Positions 10,045 to 20,621 of a stretch of DNA of 32,990 nucleotides are shown here, piece by piece. The notes below the pieces were generated by a model. That model had not been told where the DNA came from and searched no databases. It saw only the letters and a program-made list of their open reading frames with translations. The DNA lies in contig LRSR01012445.1 of NCBI GenBank assembly GCA_001579985.1, positions 1-32,990 on the forward strand. Reading direction: 5' to 3'. This DNA comes from Hypsibius dujardini. Lineage: Eukaryota > Tardigrada > Eutardigrada > Parachela > Hypsibiidae. The stretch's first letter is position 1, and each line of letters begins with the position of its first letter. A program made the position numbers and the translations under genes.

Positions 10045-10634
10045 GGTCACCGTACGAATAGACGAAGGTGTTCTTTGCTCATACGATATTCGTAGGATTC
10101 CGTGGTTGCACCCTTTGTTACCGGGTGGAAACTTACTTTTGAACATTTTCTTCAACATCTAGCTCTTTACTGTAAAACAAAAGCACCAAAAGATAGATAA
10201 TTTCCCGCTCTAAACTAAATTTGATCACCTTGTTTCAATTCGGGAATCAATCACGAGGCCGTGCACAGAAATTGAAGATGACCAGAAATCAGCGATTTCC
10301 CATTTTTAATTTCTGCTTTTAATTTCTCGCATTCGCACAGCTTCCATCCCCCTCACATTCCCCAACTCCTATTTCACATCCCCATTGCCATCTTACATTC
10401 CCAAACTCCTATTTCACATCCCCATTGCCATCCCATATCTCCCATCTCATACCTTTTAGATACACCTCTTTATTCATATTTAAGCTAATCCTACCGCTTG
10501 ATTACTCGCTTCTGTGCGTCAAATAGAGATTTCGCCTAAATACCGTATAAATCGTGGCAGTCTATTAGCTCGTCTAGCAGATGACAATTATCAGACATTT
10601 TTTAGCCTAGACATTTTCTTAACATTCTCGTACC
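10045..10634. other. Intergenic with 40-bp tandem duplication and a TATA-like box
   Basis: A 40-bp unit is duplicated directly (10355-10394 and 10395-10434; each copy contains CTCCTATTTCACATCCCCAT) with only a few differences. GTATAAAT at 10545-10552 lies about 85 bp before the R4 start codon and could be a TATA box. No gene is visible. Confidence 0.5.
10545..10552 (+). promoter_or_regulatory. Possible TATA box of R4
   Basis: GTATAAAT lies about 85 bp upstream of the R4 ATG, leaving a 5' UTR of some 55-60 nt if transcription starts about 30 bp downstream. The assignment rests on motif and position only. Confidence 0.35.
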
Positions 10635-12529
10635 ATGTCAGCAACACTCGCTACGTCGTTTCGCAACGCGAGCAATTTTACGATTCCCTGTATCTATCAC
10701 AATGATTCTAAGCTTTACAACGGTACCACAACCGTCGCCTTCTCCCAGTCTGCTTTTCAGCGCATTTTCATGCCCACGTTCATAGTATGCATCGTTGTGT
10801 TTGGCGTCACCCTCAACGGCGTCGGGGTGGTCGACTTCTTCAGAAGCCATGTGCCGAAGACGCCTTTTAACATCAATATCGTCCATCTATTGAGCTTAAA
10901 CATTGTCTTGGTACTTACCCAGCAAGTGATGAATAGCATCGGAGTCTTCTACCCGGGTCGCAGGGGATGGCTCCTGGGAAACAGGGCCTGTGACCTTTAC
11001 CTGTTTTGTAATACGATGTTAAACGCCTTAATCGTGAATTCACACGGCCTGTTGGCGTTGAATCGGACCTGGGCCATCATGCATCCTTTCTCCTATCGCA
11101 GCCACAACACAAACAAGCTTTCCGTTCAACTCATCGCATGTATGTATGACAAAAATACCTCATCGAATATTTCGGTAACTAGTTTCTTAGTCCGTTCGTA
11201 CTTTCACTGTCGAAAAACTCCCGATCTAAAATTATAAAACACCTGATAGAAAGTTTAAAATTAAATTTAATCATTCGCAAAGTCATAGGAAAAGGTTTTG
11301 TTAGTTGATAATCGATTTAGATCTGATTTGGCCTAAATTACATTGTAATTTAATGAAAGTAGGCTTTAGGTTTACTTATTTATTATTGGGTATTTCGTGG
11401 GATACAAAGAAATTGACAATTGCAGAGGAGTAACTGGGGGCGCTGCAATGCAACTACCTCCCTCATTAATTAGAGGGGCTGGTGGTACAGTTTTAATTTT
11501 TTTCAAGTTTATGACTGCGGAGAAGTTCGTGAAGTTCGTGACTGCGGAGAGGGGCGCATTTTACCGTAGACCAAAAGTCACGGTTGCGCCTCCAAATAGA
11601 AGCACGGGGCAGCTCCAATTTTTTTTCAGTTTCTATTTAAGCCTAATTTTGCTCAATTCATTTTTAATTTTTTTGGATATGCAAAAACTGCCTCCCCCCC
11701 CCTCGCAAAATGTCCGTTGCGCCCCTGAAAAACTGATGTCATGGCACGCAATTATAAAAACTAACATTAACACTGTAATCAATTGTTCTTCATTCCCTGA
11801 AAATCTTCGAAAGTTCAGTAACTAAAGAAGAAGAACTGTTTTTGTTTCATTCTAACTTTGTTTTGCTTTAGTTAAGTTTCTGTTTTAGTTTACTGAAATT
11901 CAGATTACTTTATTTTGTTATAGTTTTCAAGTTAACATAAGTTAAGTTAGTTATTACATTCCGTATTCGCAGGGCTATGGATTTATATCCTTCTCATGGA
12001 ACTGCCGCTGTGGTTGATGGACCTGATCACCTACCGAAAGCCGGTGGAAACCAACGGATGCATCATCAATTCTTTGGCACAGCCAGTCTACAACACCGTC
12101 GTGGTATTATTCATTTCGACGCTGCCTGTCCTCGCGGTCTGGGTGGCTTACATCGTGGTAATCGTCTATAAAATTCAGCGACGAAAAGTTCTCCGTGTCC
12201 GACCGTTTGACAACTCCGCATCTGGGACGTTGCAGCACGCAGCGGGCGCCGGTGAAAATGTGGGAAGTACCAGTGCCATTGGTACTGGACAGAGACTTGC
12301 GAAGAAGCGCCAGTCTCGCAGCTTCGTTATCATGACCCTGCTGACGGTGGGCGTCACCGTCTGCTACGGCCCACGTACCGTGCTGAACGCCCTGCGAAGC
12401 TTCACCAACATTTCCACGACTTCGGACGTCCAACAGAACACAGCGTTATTGATCTCTTGCCAGGTCGTTGTGGACCCGGTCTTGTTGATGCTGACTCCGA
12501 AGTTTCTCCAACGTGGATCGAGGTCGTAA
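10635..12529 (+). CDS. R4: two-exon seven-TM receptor
   Basis: Exon 1 is 10635-11139 and exon 2 is 11973-12529, giving a predicted 353-residue receptor. The 833-bp intron is phase 1, with donor GTATGT and acceptor TTCGCAG; the junction codon becomes Trp169 where R6 has Gly. The N-terminus has sequons NAS (11) and NFT (14). Helices lie at about 44-70, 80-104, 117-141, 168-188, 207-235, 285-310 and 322-342. Cys119 and Cys198 form the expected TM3-loop 2 pair. Motifs are N-R-T-W (143-146), H-P-F-S-Y-R (150-155), C-Y-G-P (299-302) and D-P-V-L-L (336-340). A basic third loop of about 50 residues and a short tail follow. It is placed in the plasma membrane with unknown ligand. A 116-nt stretch of exon 1 is nearly identical to R3, suggesting gene conversion. 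The exon 1 frame left unspliced would stop soon after the donor, so splicing is required. Confidence 0.87.
11140..11972 (+). other. R4 intron
   Basis: This is an AT-rich intron in phase 1. It contains a short direct repeat near 11513-11555 (GTTCGTGACTGCGGAGA occurring about twice) and a C-rich tract near 11690-11702. An ORF of 142 codons inside it (11397-11825) has low-complexity composition and no similarity to the receptors; I treat it as chance. Confidence 0.7.
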
Positions 12530-14092
12530 CGCATATACCGGGAAGTGGCGCGTTGGATTTGTCAAGCGGGAGGCTCGCTGACAAAGATACTAGTAAATCA
12601 GCTTAAGTATGTTCTTCGTCCTGATCTGTTAGTCAGACGACGCTTGAATGTAGAACATTCGCTGACTCTTTTTGTTTGTTTTTGATAATGAGCTTTTAGT
12701 TTGAGCTTTAAAAATTTATTTCGCTAGTCCAATAGAATGAAGGACGCTATAGACGCCTACCGTCAGCCTCTGACCTGTACATGCACGCCTACACACCCCA
12801 TCCTAGTTTACACCCTCTCGACTCATCCTTGTTAATCCTCCTCACGACTGATCGTCGATGTCCTTCAGAGATGCCGAAAGCACTTCAAGTGTCTTGTCCC
12901 CTTATTAATGTAGTCAACACTTACGCGGAGACGATTTCCGGGTAATCCTCCACAAATATTGCCCACGTCATCTCATCTTAATCCTGTTGATAATTCAATA
13001 CCGTTAGTCCATTTTGCATGGTACTAGAGAAGTGCCTATATTCAGTTAGTTCAGTCGGCGGTTAGAGCAGAATGTCGGTCAATTGTGATTCGACTAAAAT
13101 TTGTTTTTAAATAAATACAGAAGGCTTGTTCGTTTCTTCTTTATAGGTACTTTTGTTCTTCAAGTTCGCTTTTAGAAAATGTGGGTAATTCAGTTCTTTA
13201 CACAACTTCAGGGGCAATTACATGAACATTATCTCGCAGGACTGGTTGAGCCATCAGTCCATTGCCTCTGACTAAAGGTGCTTCAAATTGGAAAACAATT
13301 CTTCCAATCGATAAACCTTAATGATATCAATTCAGGTCAATCGAAATTATCATCATTCTAGGTCTCCCTCGTGGGGAAATTTTTCTGATGCGGAACGGCC
13401 CGCATGTAGAGTCCCCAAGGATTTATACTGCCTAATAAACATTCCGGTTACTTGGCAGTCAATGTTCAAGAATTTTGTGGGCGGAAGAGGAACATCTAGC
13501 TAGTTTCGCCTTCTCATTGGGTTACAATATAAAGGTTCTTGCTTAATTAATTGTTTTCGTTCCACGAACACGGCTGATTACCGCACATTCCCGTTTAACC
13601 TTCCCGGATTGCAATTTCCATTCTCCGTGTCGACGCCTGACGCAACGCGTGACTACCGTCTCACGTTACAGATGCTGCAAACGCACCAGCTCGAGTATAA
13701 ATAACGGAACACGTTCCTGAGCCTAACGTGTTTGGAAAATCTATTAAGCATACCTAAAATAAGGTCGTGATTAGTATCGAATTCACGGCACAGCTTCACA
13801 ATGAAGATGGACAGTCGAGGCAAAGGGAAGACAATTTTGAATGTGCAATTTCAAGCACACCTAATTGGCATGAGAATTCATCTACAGTGGAATGACGTAA
13901 GAGACTCATGGGTCATATTCCTCAGCGCAAGTGAATTAAGAGAATTGTCTCCCCATGCCAGTTCCTAATCGAAAACCTTCTCGAAAAGACATTTACCGTC
14001 ACGTAACTTTATGACTTGAACATGCCGATAAAAATCTGTCATGTGATTGTTCTTTCCACTGTTTTCGGAACGGTCTCACGGAATCTTGCACG
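12530..14092. other. Intergenic; TATA-like motif, no clear gene
   Basis: No gene is recognised. GTATAAATA at 13695-13703 is the best TATA-like element in the region and lies about 390 bp before the R5 ATG. A 55-codon ATG frame at 13801-13968 follows it but has no recognisable features; it may simply be R5 5' UTR. An AATAAA near 13109 is far from the R4 stop. Confidence 0.4.
13695..13703 (+). promoter_or_regulatory. Possible TATA box upstream of R5
   Basis: GTATAAATA is a good TATA match. If it drives R5, the 5' UTR would be about 360 nt and would contain upstream ATGs. Motif evidence only. Confidence 0.3.
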
Positions 14093-15495
14093 ATGAATCA
14101 CAACTTTTCAACCAAGGCCACGATGTCGTTTATGTTTATCAATAGCTCGTCGAATAGCACTAAAATCAGTTATTTTTTGTCGAACAGTACGGTGAGCACG
14201 GCTGCGTGGACTTTCTCATCGGGCTTGTTCGTCTGCATCGCCGCAGCCGGGTTTGTGTTGAACCTGCTCAGCCTGGTCACCTTTACCAGAGACCGAACAC
14301 CCTTCAACATCATCGTCATCCAACTACTGACCATCAATTTGGTGTCCTCCGTAACACAATGGGGCCTGAATGCAGTTATCCTCCTGTACCCCGGTGGTGT
14401 GGGAGGTCGAATGTGTGACCTCTATCTCTTCAGCAACACCATCTTCAGCGGTATGATCAGAAACACCCACGGCTTGATGGCCGTCAACCGGGTTTGGGCG
14501 GTCCTTCATCCTTTCTCCTATCGCCGGCTACATACCTCACGGCTCGCCCTCGGAATTTGCCTCGGGCTCTGCGTTTATGTCTTTTTAACAATGTTTCCAT
14601 ACTTTCTACTCGACGCTTTGAAATACCGTGAAGCCAAGGGTTGCGCTTTAAACGTCGCCGCCCAGGTACAGAAGACAAAATGAATAAAACTAAACAAATA
14701 AAACTAAACATTAACGTTCTACTACATGTTAATATTAATAAATTATAAATTCCTAATACATTTTTAGTTAAATAACGACCTCAACGGTGAATGATTGCGC
14801 AATAACTGAAAAATCTCACCGAATCGACCGAACCGACTGAACGAGCTATCCATATTTCGAGATTTATGTTAGGACAAACACAGTACATGTTATTGGATCC
14901 CCCTAACCTTCTAAAAGTGCGGGGCCTAGGCCTGCTTACGTTCCGTAAAACCAAGGCGTCCTTGTAATGTTCTACTACATGTTAATAAATTACAAATTTT
15001 AATACATTTTTAGTTAAATAAACAGCTAACTAATTTCACTTAGACTTGCTTCACCTCTTTGCGCAGGTTGCCTACACCGTAGCAGGTCCGCTGGTCCTCT
15101 CATCACTCCCAATGGCGGTCGTATGGGTGGCTTTTGTGGTTGTGACTGCGAAAAGAATAGCTTGCAGACGTCACGGAAATGGGATACGAGACATGCGCCC
15201 GAGTCGGACAAATATAGTCTCAGCTAACGTCCATACGATACCACCTGCCCACAGTGAGAACGGTCGCTTAAGGAAAAGACAGTGGCGTAGCACTCTCCTG
15301 CTGGCCATTCTCACAATTAGCATCACGGTGTGCTACGGTCCACGAACAGTGTTCCTGGTATTGAAGCTATTCTGGCCCAGCACGGCCAGTACCAGCTTCT
15401 TTCAAGTGGCGAACATGTTGTTTGCCTGCCAGATTGTGCTGGATCCGATATTGTTGACCCTGACTATGGGAAAGCTGCCTGCCGTTCGATGTTGA
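14093..15495 (+). CDS. R5: two-exon seven-TM receptor with a differently placed intron
   Basis: Exon 1 is 14093-14665 and exon 2 is 15067-15495, predicting 333 residues. The 401-bp intron is phase 0 (CAG then GTACAG; acceptor TTTGCGCAG) and falls in extracellular loop 2 just after N-V-A-A-Q, not at the start of TM4 as in R3, R4 and R6. R7, R8 and R9, its closest relatives, have no intron there. N-terminal sequons are NFS (4), NSS (17), NST (21) and NST (31). Helices lie at about 39-65, 71-98, 107-131, 149-174, 192-219, 264-290 and 301-324. Cys108 and Cys184 pair. Motifs are N-R-V-W (132-135), H-P-F-S-Y-R-R (139-145), C-Y-G-P (280-283) and D-P-I-L-L (317-321). Odd points are Arg123 within TM3, where relatives have Met or an uncharged residue, and the shorter loop 2. 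Ligand unknown; plasma membrane. Confidence 0.85.
14716..15022. repeat. Direct repeat pair inside the R5 intron
   Basis: A 60-bp sequence at 14716-14775 recurs at 14969-15022 with a 7-bp gap and a few substitutions. Both copies start GTTCTACTACATGTTAATA and end ACATTTTTAGTTAAATAA. They bracket about 193 bp of unrelated DNA. This could be an internal duplication of the intron or the ends of an inserted segment. The second copy lies immediately before the acceptor region. Confidence 0.8.
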
Positions 15496-16279
15496 AAGTA
15501 AAGCCAGTGTTGCTACTGCAGAGTCGTCAATTTCATATCCTATTTGTGAGTCATCTTTCTCGATGTTGCTTGCGCTACTATGAAACTGAAGTGGATGAAT
15601 ATCTAACAAAGTTTGAAGCTTCAGCTGGCCGTACGCGAGACGTCGTACTGCATGGATGGGTAAAGAAATTAAACATAATGATTCCCAGACCAGTGAATGT
15701 AGAAATACAGTGAATGTAGAAATAATCAAACAATTATTTGCATGCAAACTGCTTCCGCTATCGCATGCGAACGGATGTAGTGAACCGGGTCGATTCATCT
15801 TCACATGACATGATTATCGTAACAACCTTCTCCCTATTCAATTCACATCCTGATGTTCCAACTCCAGCGAGCAAACATATATGTAAATTGCCTGCAGCTA
15901 GATAACTAATTTGATAAAAACCATCGAACTCGACGCTTATGAAGCTCTCTTTCTCTCTCTGTCTATTTCTGGCTCTGTCTCTTTCTCGCTCTCTTCCAAC
16001 GCAATTCTAAAATGCATGCTTGACTAATAAATTGCCGGACATAATACAGTACTTTAATTACCTAACTGAACGGTATAGAAATTCGAGTAAATCCTAATCG
16101 CAAATCTAACCATCTCTAGCATGTACGTTCTCGACAGATTTTCTTGAGCACAATACAAAACACGCTTTTGTTTAGAAACTGAAACAGCCGACTGAGAAAT
16201 AGCTTGTATTGGCACGTTCCGTTACTGCCGTAGACAAACAACAATCAAAGCTTACAGATTTTCTAGAGCGGCACACAAA
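15496..16279. other. Intergenic with a CT-rich microsatellite
   Basis: A pyrimidine-rich (CTCTTT)n tract occupies 15944-15996. No gene is recognised; ORFs at the left end overlap the 3' part of R5 in other frames. Confidence 0.5.
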
Positions 16280-18045
16280 ATGCCTGTTCTATTCACTGGC
16301 CCCATTCAAAACGTCAGCAACACAACAATGGCCTGCCTCCTCTATCAAAATGAATCCCGATTGTCTCACGGCACAACGGTCTTGCTTCAGTCTGCATATC
16401 AACGAATCTTCATTCCGGTATTCATGCTTTGCATCGTCGTGTTTGGCGTCACCCTCAACGGCGCAGGGGTGGTCGACTTCTTCAAAAGTCGTTTGCCGAA
16501 AACGCCCTTGAACATCAACATCGTGCATCTTTTCAGCCTGAATGTCGTTTTAGGGCTGACCCAGCAAGTGATGAATACCATCGGGTTCTTCCATCCGAAT
16601 CGCGGAGGTTGGGTGCTGGGTAACCGAGTCTGTGACCTTTACATGTTTTGTAACACCATATTTAACGCCTTGATCGTCAATACACACGGTGTGCTGGCGT
16701 TGAATCGGACCTGGGCTATCATGCATCCCTTCTCTTATCGCCGGCTCAACACAAAAACGCTCTCACTTCAAGTCATTGCAGGTAGGATGACTATGATGAA
16801 CGAAACCTGGCCGAGAAATATTTTTAATAAATCTCTTAGTTCTTTGCCTTTCATGCAGGGGCTCAAAGATCTCCCAAAAAATAAGGGTTAGTTGCTAATA
16901 GATTAAGTTTTAATTAAGCTAAACCTGGTGATTAGTAAGCAGGCAGTGTCTCACTAAAAGGTTTATTATTGACAGTGCCGTCGTTAAGTTGTGCTGTAAA
17001 AAATAGGTTTCAAAGAAGGGTGTAAAAACTTTTTATCAGCGCGCAATCGAAATGTTGAACCGTGCACGTCAAAACCAAGACCAGTGATTGGTCTGTTCAT
17101 ATTTCTCGATTGTTGACAGCCCGGCTGCCTCACCGCTCAGCCAAATGCGCTCAACGAATTTCCGAAATTCATTGATCGACTTCCCTTGACAGATCCGGCT
17201 GATCACTTGTTCAAAATCGTTCATCAAAACATTTTTGATACATTTTTTTTATTAACGGAAAAAGTTGAGGACCGCACTCTCGCTACTTACCGTATGTATA
17301 ATCGATTAACTCGTGTGCGCTTAGAAGAATTAAAAAAATAGCCTAAAATGTAATTGCGCACACTAATGTCGGTGAAGCAATCAATTCTGTCTAGAAAACA
17401 CTTAAGCAAGCTCAGTAACTAACGAGAAGCAATTGAGTGTATTTTTGTTAGTTCAGGGTACGCTTGCAGAAATGTATTTCTTTAATTTACAATTTTTGTT
17501 TTTCCTCTTTAATCACAGGCCTGTGGATCTACGTTCTACTCGTGACACTGCCGCTGTGGTTGATGGACGTGATCGCCTACCGAAAGCCCGTTGAAACTAG
17601 CGGATGTATTCTCAATTCGGCGGCACAACCGGTTTACAATACCGTCGTAGTGCTGCTCATTTCGACGCTGCCCGTGGTTGTTGTCTGGGTGGCTTTCGTC
17701 GCTGTGATTGTCTATAAAGTTCGACGACGAACCATTCTTCCCGTCAGGCCAGTACACAGCGGTGGCTCTGGGACGAGCAATGGTGACCCGGCAGGAAGCA
17801 CCATTGGTGTCAGACGGCGACTTGCCAAGGAGCGTCAGTCTTGGAACTTTCTCATCATGACCCTTCTGACGGTGGCCGTCACCGTCTGCTACGGTCCTCG
17901 TACCATTCTCAATGCCCTGCGAAGCTTCACATCTATTTCGTGGTCTTCAGACGTCCAGATGACCACCGGGGTATTGATCTCCTGTCAGGTCGTTGTGGAC
18001 CCCGTTTTGTTGATGTTGACGCTGAAACGTTTGCATCGCATTTAA
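16280..18045 (+). CDS. R6: two-exon seven-TM receptor
   Basis: Exon 1 is 16280-16781 and exon 2 is 17519-18045, predicting 342 residues. The 737-bp intron is phase 1 (GCAG then GTAGGA; acceptor TAATCACAG) and splits the Gly168 codon at the start of TM4. N-terminal sequons are NVS (11), NTT (14) and NES (24). Helices lie at about 42-69, 79-103, 116-140, 167-187, 206-234, 276-299 and 316-336. Cys118 and Cys197 pair. Motifs are N-R-T-W (142-145), H-P-F-S-Y-R-R (149-155), C-Y-G-P (291-294) and D-P-V-L-L (328-332). The third loop is Gly/Ser-rich with basic flanks. The tail is only some ten residues. It is the cleanest example of the intron-bearing subgroup and served as the reference for the breaks in R1 and R3. 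Ligand unknown. Confidence 0.88.
16782..17518 (+). other. R6 intron
   Basis: A phase-1 intron of 737 bp with GT and AG ends and a pyrimidine-rich run (TTTTTGTTTTTCCTCTTT) before the acceptor. It holds no recognisable gene or repeat. Confidence 0.8.
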
Positions 18046-18816
18046 AAGCCGGCGGTTCGTCAGCGACGTTTTTTAGAGCAAAGATTATCATTGCCAATCC
18101 TAGGAGCTTTTTTAATTCAATTCAGAGATACTCTAATGGTGTGTTTGGAAATTATAAACTACCAATTAATAAAATTTGTAAATTTAAAATTTGTATTTGG
18201 CATTTGTACTGTAAATCTGAGGCATAAGCACTGTAAATCCGAAGGGAAGTACACGCATGAAGTATAAAAGAAAGTCACAGTTAGCTAAAAAATTTGGCTG
18301 AAAAATTTGGCTGAATTAAAAGGTTTAGCAGGTGTGCGCTGATTGGTCGGCTTATTTCAAACAAGTTTTTAAATCAGCCAGAAAAATAAACTGCTCCTGA
18401 GCAGCTTATTTGGATTTCAGTCAGCTGCAGTCCGATTGCTGGTCAGTTTAAAAGTGCGCAATATTTAAGTATCGCCATCTTTACAATTGTGCTGTGCTCT
18501 TTCTACTGGAACTTTGAGATCTGCGTTTGACTTCAATTCTGACAGTTCTATGCCAAGTTTAATATGGCTTAATATGCTGAATTATTGGTCTCATCCTCAG
18601 AATTTAACTGCAATCTACGGGGTGTTCACTCCCCTCATCGGCGATGCCCTTCAACACTGTCCTAAAATATTTCCCTTCCAAGATTTCGACATTCCATCGA
18701 GGTGCCGTGCCATCCCTTCAGTAATTAATTAATTAATTAATTAATAATTAGTTATTCTTATAATTACTCCTCGGGAGACCAGACCGCTCATGTTCTCAGA
18801 TTAACCGGTACCCGTA
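18046..18816. other. Intergenic after R6
   Basis: AATAAA at 18168-18173 lies about 125 bp past the R6 stop and is a plausible poly(A) signal. A 14-bp direct repeat (AAATTTGGCTGAA) occurs twice near 18289-18316. An (ATTA)n microsatellite fills 18723-18750. No gene is recognised; an 81-codon frame at 18487-18732 shows no recognisable features. Confidence 0.5.
18168..18173 (+). promoter_or_regulatory. Candidate poly(A) signal of R6
   Basis: AATAAA about 125 bp downstream of the R6 stop codon on the same strand. Position fits a short 3' UTR; the region is AT-rich so chance occurrence is possible. Confidence 0.4.
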
Positions 18817-18969
18817 CTGTACTGTCGCGATTCTAACGGCCGTTTTTTGGCCCTACCAGTAAATTACGACCCCCAGGCCCCGGCCGGGCTGCAATTGATT
18901 CCGTGACGTCACAGAGTCTTGCACGGGGGAGGCGAGGCTAACTTGGCCGTTAGAATCGCGACAGTACAG
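18817..18969. mobile_element. MITE with perfect terminal inverted repeats and TA flanks
   Basis: The segment is bounded by perfect inverted repeats: CTGTACTGTCGCGATTCTAA followed by CGGCC at the left, and the exact reverse complement at the right. TA dinucleotides flank both ends (18815-18816 and 18970-18971), fitting a Tc1/mariner-type target duplication. The 153-bp element has a GC-rich interior and no coding capacity. The perfect ends suggest recent movement. Confidence 0.8.
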
Positions 18970-18973
18970 TACT

Positions 18974-19556
18974 ATTACCTACCTTAATTTGGTCGGCAAA
19001 TTAATCCGTAATATTCATCGCTGCTAGCGTGGCACTGCGGAGGTCTGATACTCCGAAAGCCAAGTCCATGTTAAATTTGGATTATCCACTCACGCTCACA
19101 TATGGTCACATTCTGTTTCGCCCCATCCGTTTCCGGATCTTACTGGGCACGAATTCAGGCCAGCACAGGGAAAGTAATGAAGAACTAATCCAACTGACCG
19201 AATACAAGCGTGATTGCGTGACGCCAGTGATTCATTCACGCTTGCAATTAGTCTCGCATATCCCTTATCGTGTAAGTGGACGTCAATGAATCCGGCGATG
19301 CCGAAGCTTAGTACTCTCGAAATGCCTCTAAGATCGAAGACAAACCCATTTCGCACTCCGATCACCGGTATATTCAGTAAGGTGTTCAAGTGAACTGTTT
19401 GTCCCTCATTCGAGTGTGCCAATTAGACATCTACTGAAAAGAATGTGCGGACTATAATGTTGTAGTCGTTGTAAAACATGGTGAAGCTTTCCAACAGTTC
19501 AAGACAATTTTGCATACAAGCTGCACTAAAGTCCTTTAACGCTGCTCAATTCAGCA
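18974..19556. other. Intergenic before R7
   Basis: Overlapping ORFs of about 86 codons (+) and 108 codons (-) at 19029-19422 have no recognisable motifs and I do not support either as a gene. The R7 promoter should lie at the right end. Confidence 0.4.
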
Positions 19557-20621
19557 ATGCCTGCCACGGGTAACTTCACTTTCAACGCCTCAATTGCCTT
19601 CGCGTTCCTTACCGTCCAAACCGACCGACATTTCATCAATACTTCGCGGAACGGCACCACAGAACCAGCCAATTCTTCCGCACAATGGAACCTAATGTCG
19701 GAATTCTTCGTCTGCATCGCCCTGTCTGGCTTCACGCTTAACGGGCTCGCCCTGGCTCGCTTCATCACCGACCGAACCCCCTTCAACATCATCATCATCC
19801 TCCTGCTGAGCCTCAACCTCTTCTCCTCCCTGACCCAATGGGGTCTCATCGCCCTGGCCACCCTCTACCGAGGCCGCGGGAAATTCTTCATGGGCCAGCG
19901 AGTGTGTGACCTCAACCTCCTCGCCAACGTCATCGTCAGCGCGCTGCTGATTAACACCCACGGTCTGTTGGCCGTCAACCGCGCCTGGGCGGTTGTCCAT
20001 CCCTTCTCCTACCGTCGTCTGCACTCGCAACGCGGAGCACTCCGCCTCGTGGCGGGCTTGTGCGGCTACGTCATCCTTGTGACCTTCCCGTTTTGGCTGA
20101 TGGACGCGGTGACGTACCGCCTACCCTTAGAGGTCAACGGTTGCAACATGAACATACCCGCACAGGCGGTCTATAACGTCACAGCATCCCTTTTGATTTA
20201 CACCCTACCCGTGGTGGTCGTCTGGGTGGCATTCGTCGTGGTTGTTCTCCATACCATCATGCGAATTCGTCGTCGAAAGCGGGCTCTCAGGCCGAGGGAT
20301 GTTCCCTTAGCGGGCATGTCGCTTGATGGTGCACGAACGATCCCTGCAACAAACACAACCGCCACAACCGCCACGAAGGAGCCCCCCGGGAAGAACCCTC
20401 GGTGGCGGAGTTATACCGTCTTGACTTTACTGACGGTTAGTGTGACCGTGTGTTACATGCCCCGGACCATTTACGCGGGATTGCGGTTGTTCATCCCTAG
20501 CATCTCCGATCCGTTTTTCTTTCAAGTGGCGAGTATGTTGTTCGCTTGCCAGCTCATCCTCGATCCGATTCTGCTAACCCTGACGATGGGGAAGATCCCG
20601 TCTGTACGATGTGGCATGTAG
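19557..20621 (+). CDS. R7: intronless seven-TM receptor
   Basis: A single frame of 354 codons starts at an ATG that aligns with the paralogues' short N-termini. Sequons are NFT (6), NAS (10), NTS (28) and NGT (32). Helices lie at about 48-70, 77-104, 116-140, 160-185, 205-233, 284-310 and 320-344. Cys117 and Cys196 pair. Motifs are N-R-A-W (141-144), H-P-F-S-Y-R-R (148-154), C-Y-M-P (299-302, Met where most have Gly) and D-P-I-L-L (336-340). The third intracellular loop (about 234-284) has an IRRRKR cluster and a Thr-rich stretch that could be phosphorylated. It lacks both introns seen elsewhere in the array and groups with R8, R9 and exon 1 of R5. The coding sequence is distinctly GC-richer than the flanks. 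Ligand unknown; plasma membrane. Confidence 0.9.
   Translation: MPATGNFTFNASIAFAFLTVQTDRHFINTSRNGTTEPANSSAQWNLMSEFFVCIALSGFTLNGLALARFITDRTPFNIIIILLLSLNLFSSLTQWGLIALATLYRGRGKFFMGQRVCDLNLLANVIVSALLINTHGLLAVNRAWAVVHPFSYRRLHSQRGALRLVAGLCGYVILVTFPFWLMDAVTYRLPLEVNGCNMNIPAQAVYNVTASLLIYTLPVVVVWVAFVVVVLHTIMRIRRRKRALRPRDVPLAGMSLDGARTIPATNTTATTATKEPPGKNPRWRSYTVLTLLTVSVTVCYMPRTIYAGLRLFIPSISDPFFFQVASMLFACQLILDPILLTLTMGKIPSVRCGM

Noticed and set aside
11397-11825. 142-codon ORF inside the R4 intron
   Set aside because: It lies wholly within a well-defined intron, crosses a C-rich and an AT-rich tract, and has no recognisable domain.
13801-13968. 55-codon ATG frame after a TATA-like box, as a possible small gene
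   Set aside because: No signal peptide, motif or similarity is visible and it may be part of the R5 5' UTR; length is within chance expectation.
19029-19422. Overlapping ORFs on both strands before R7
   Set aside because: They overlap each other on opposite strands, lack motifs, and neither has supporting context.
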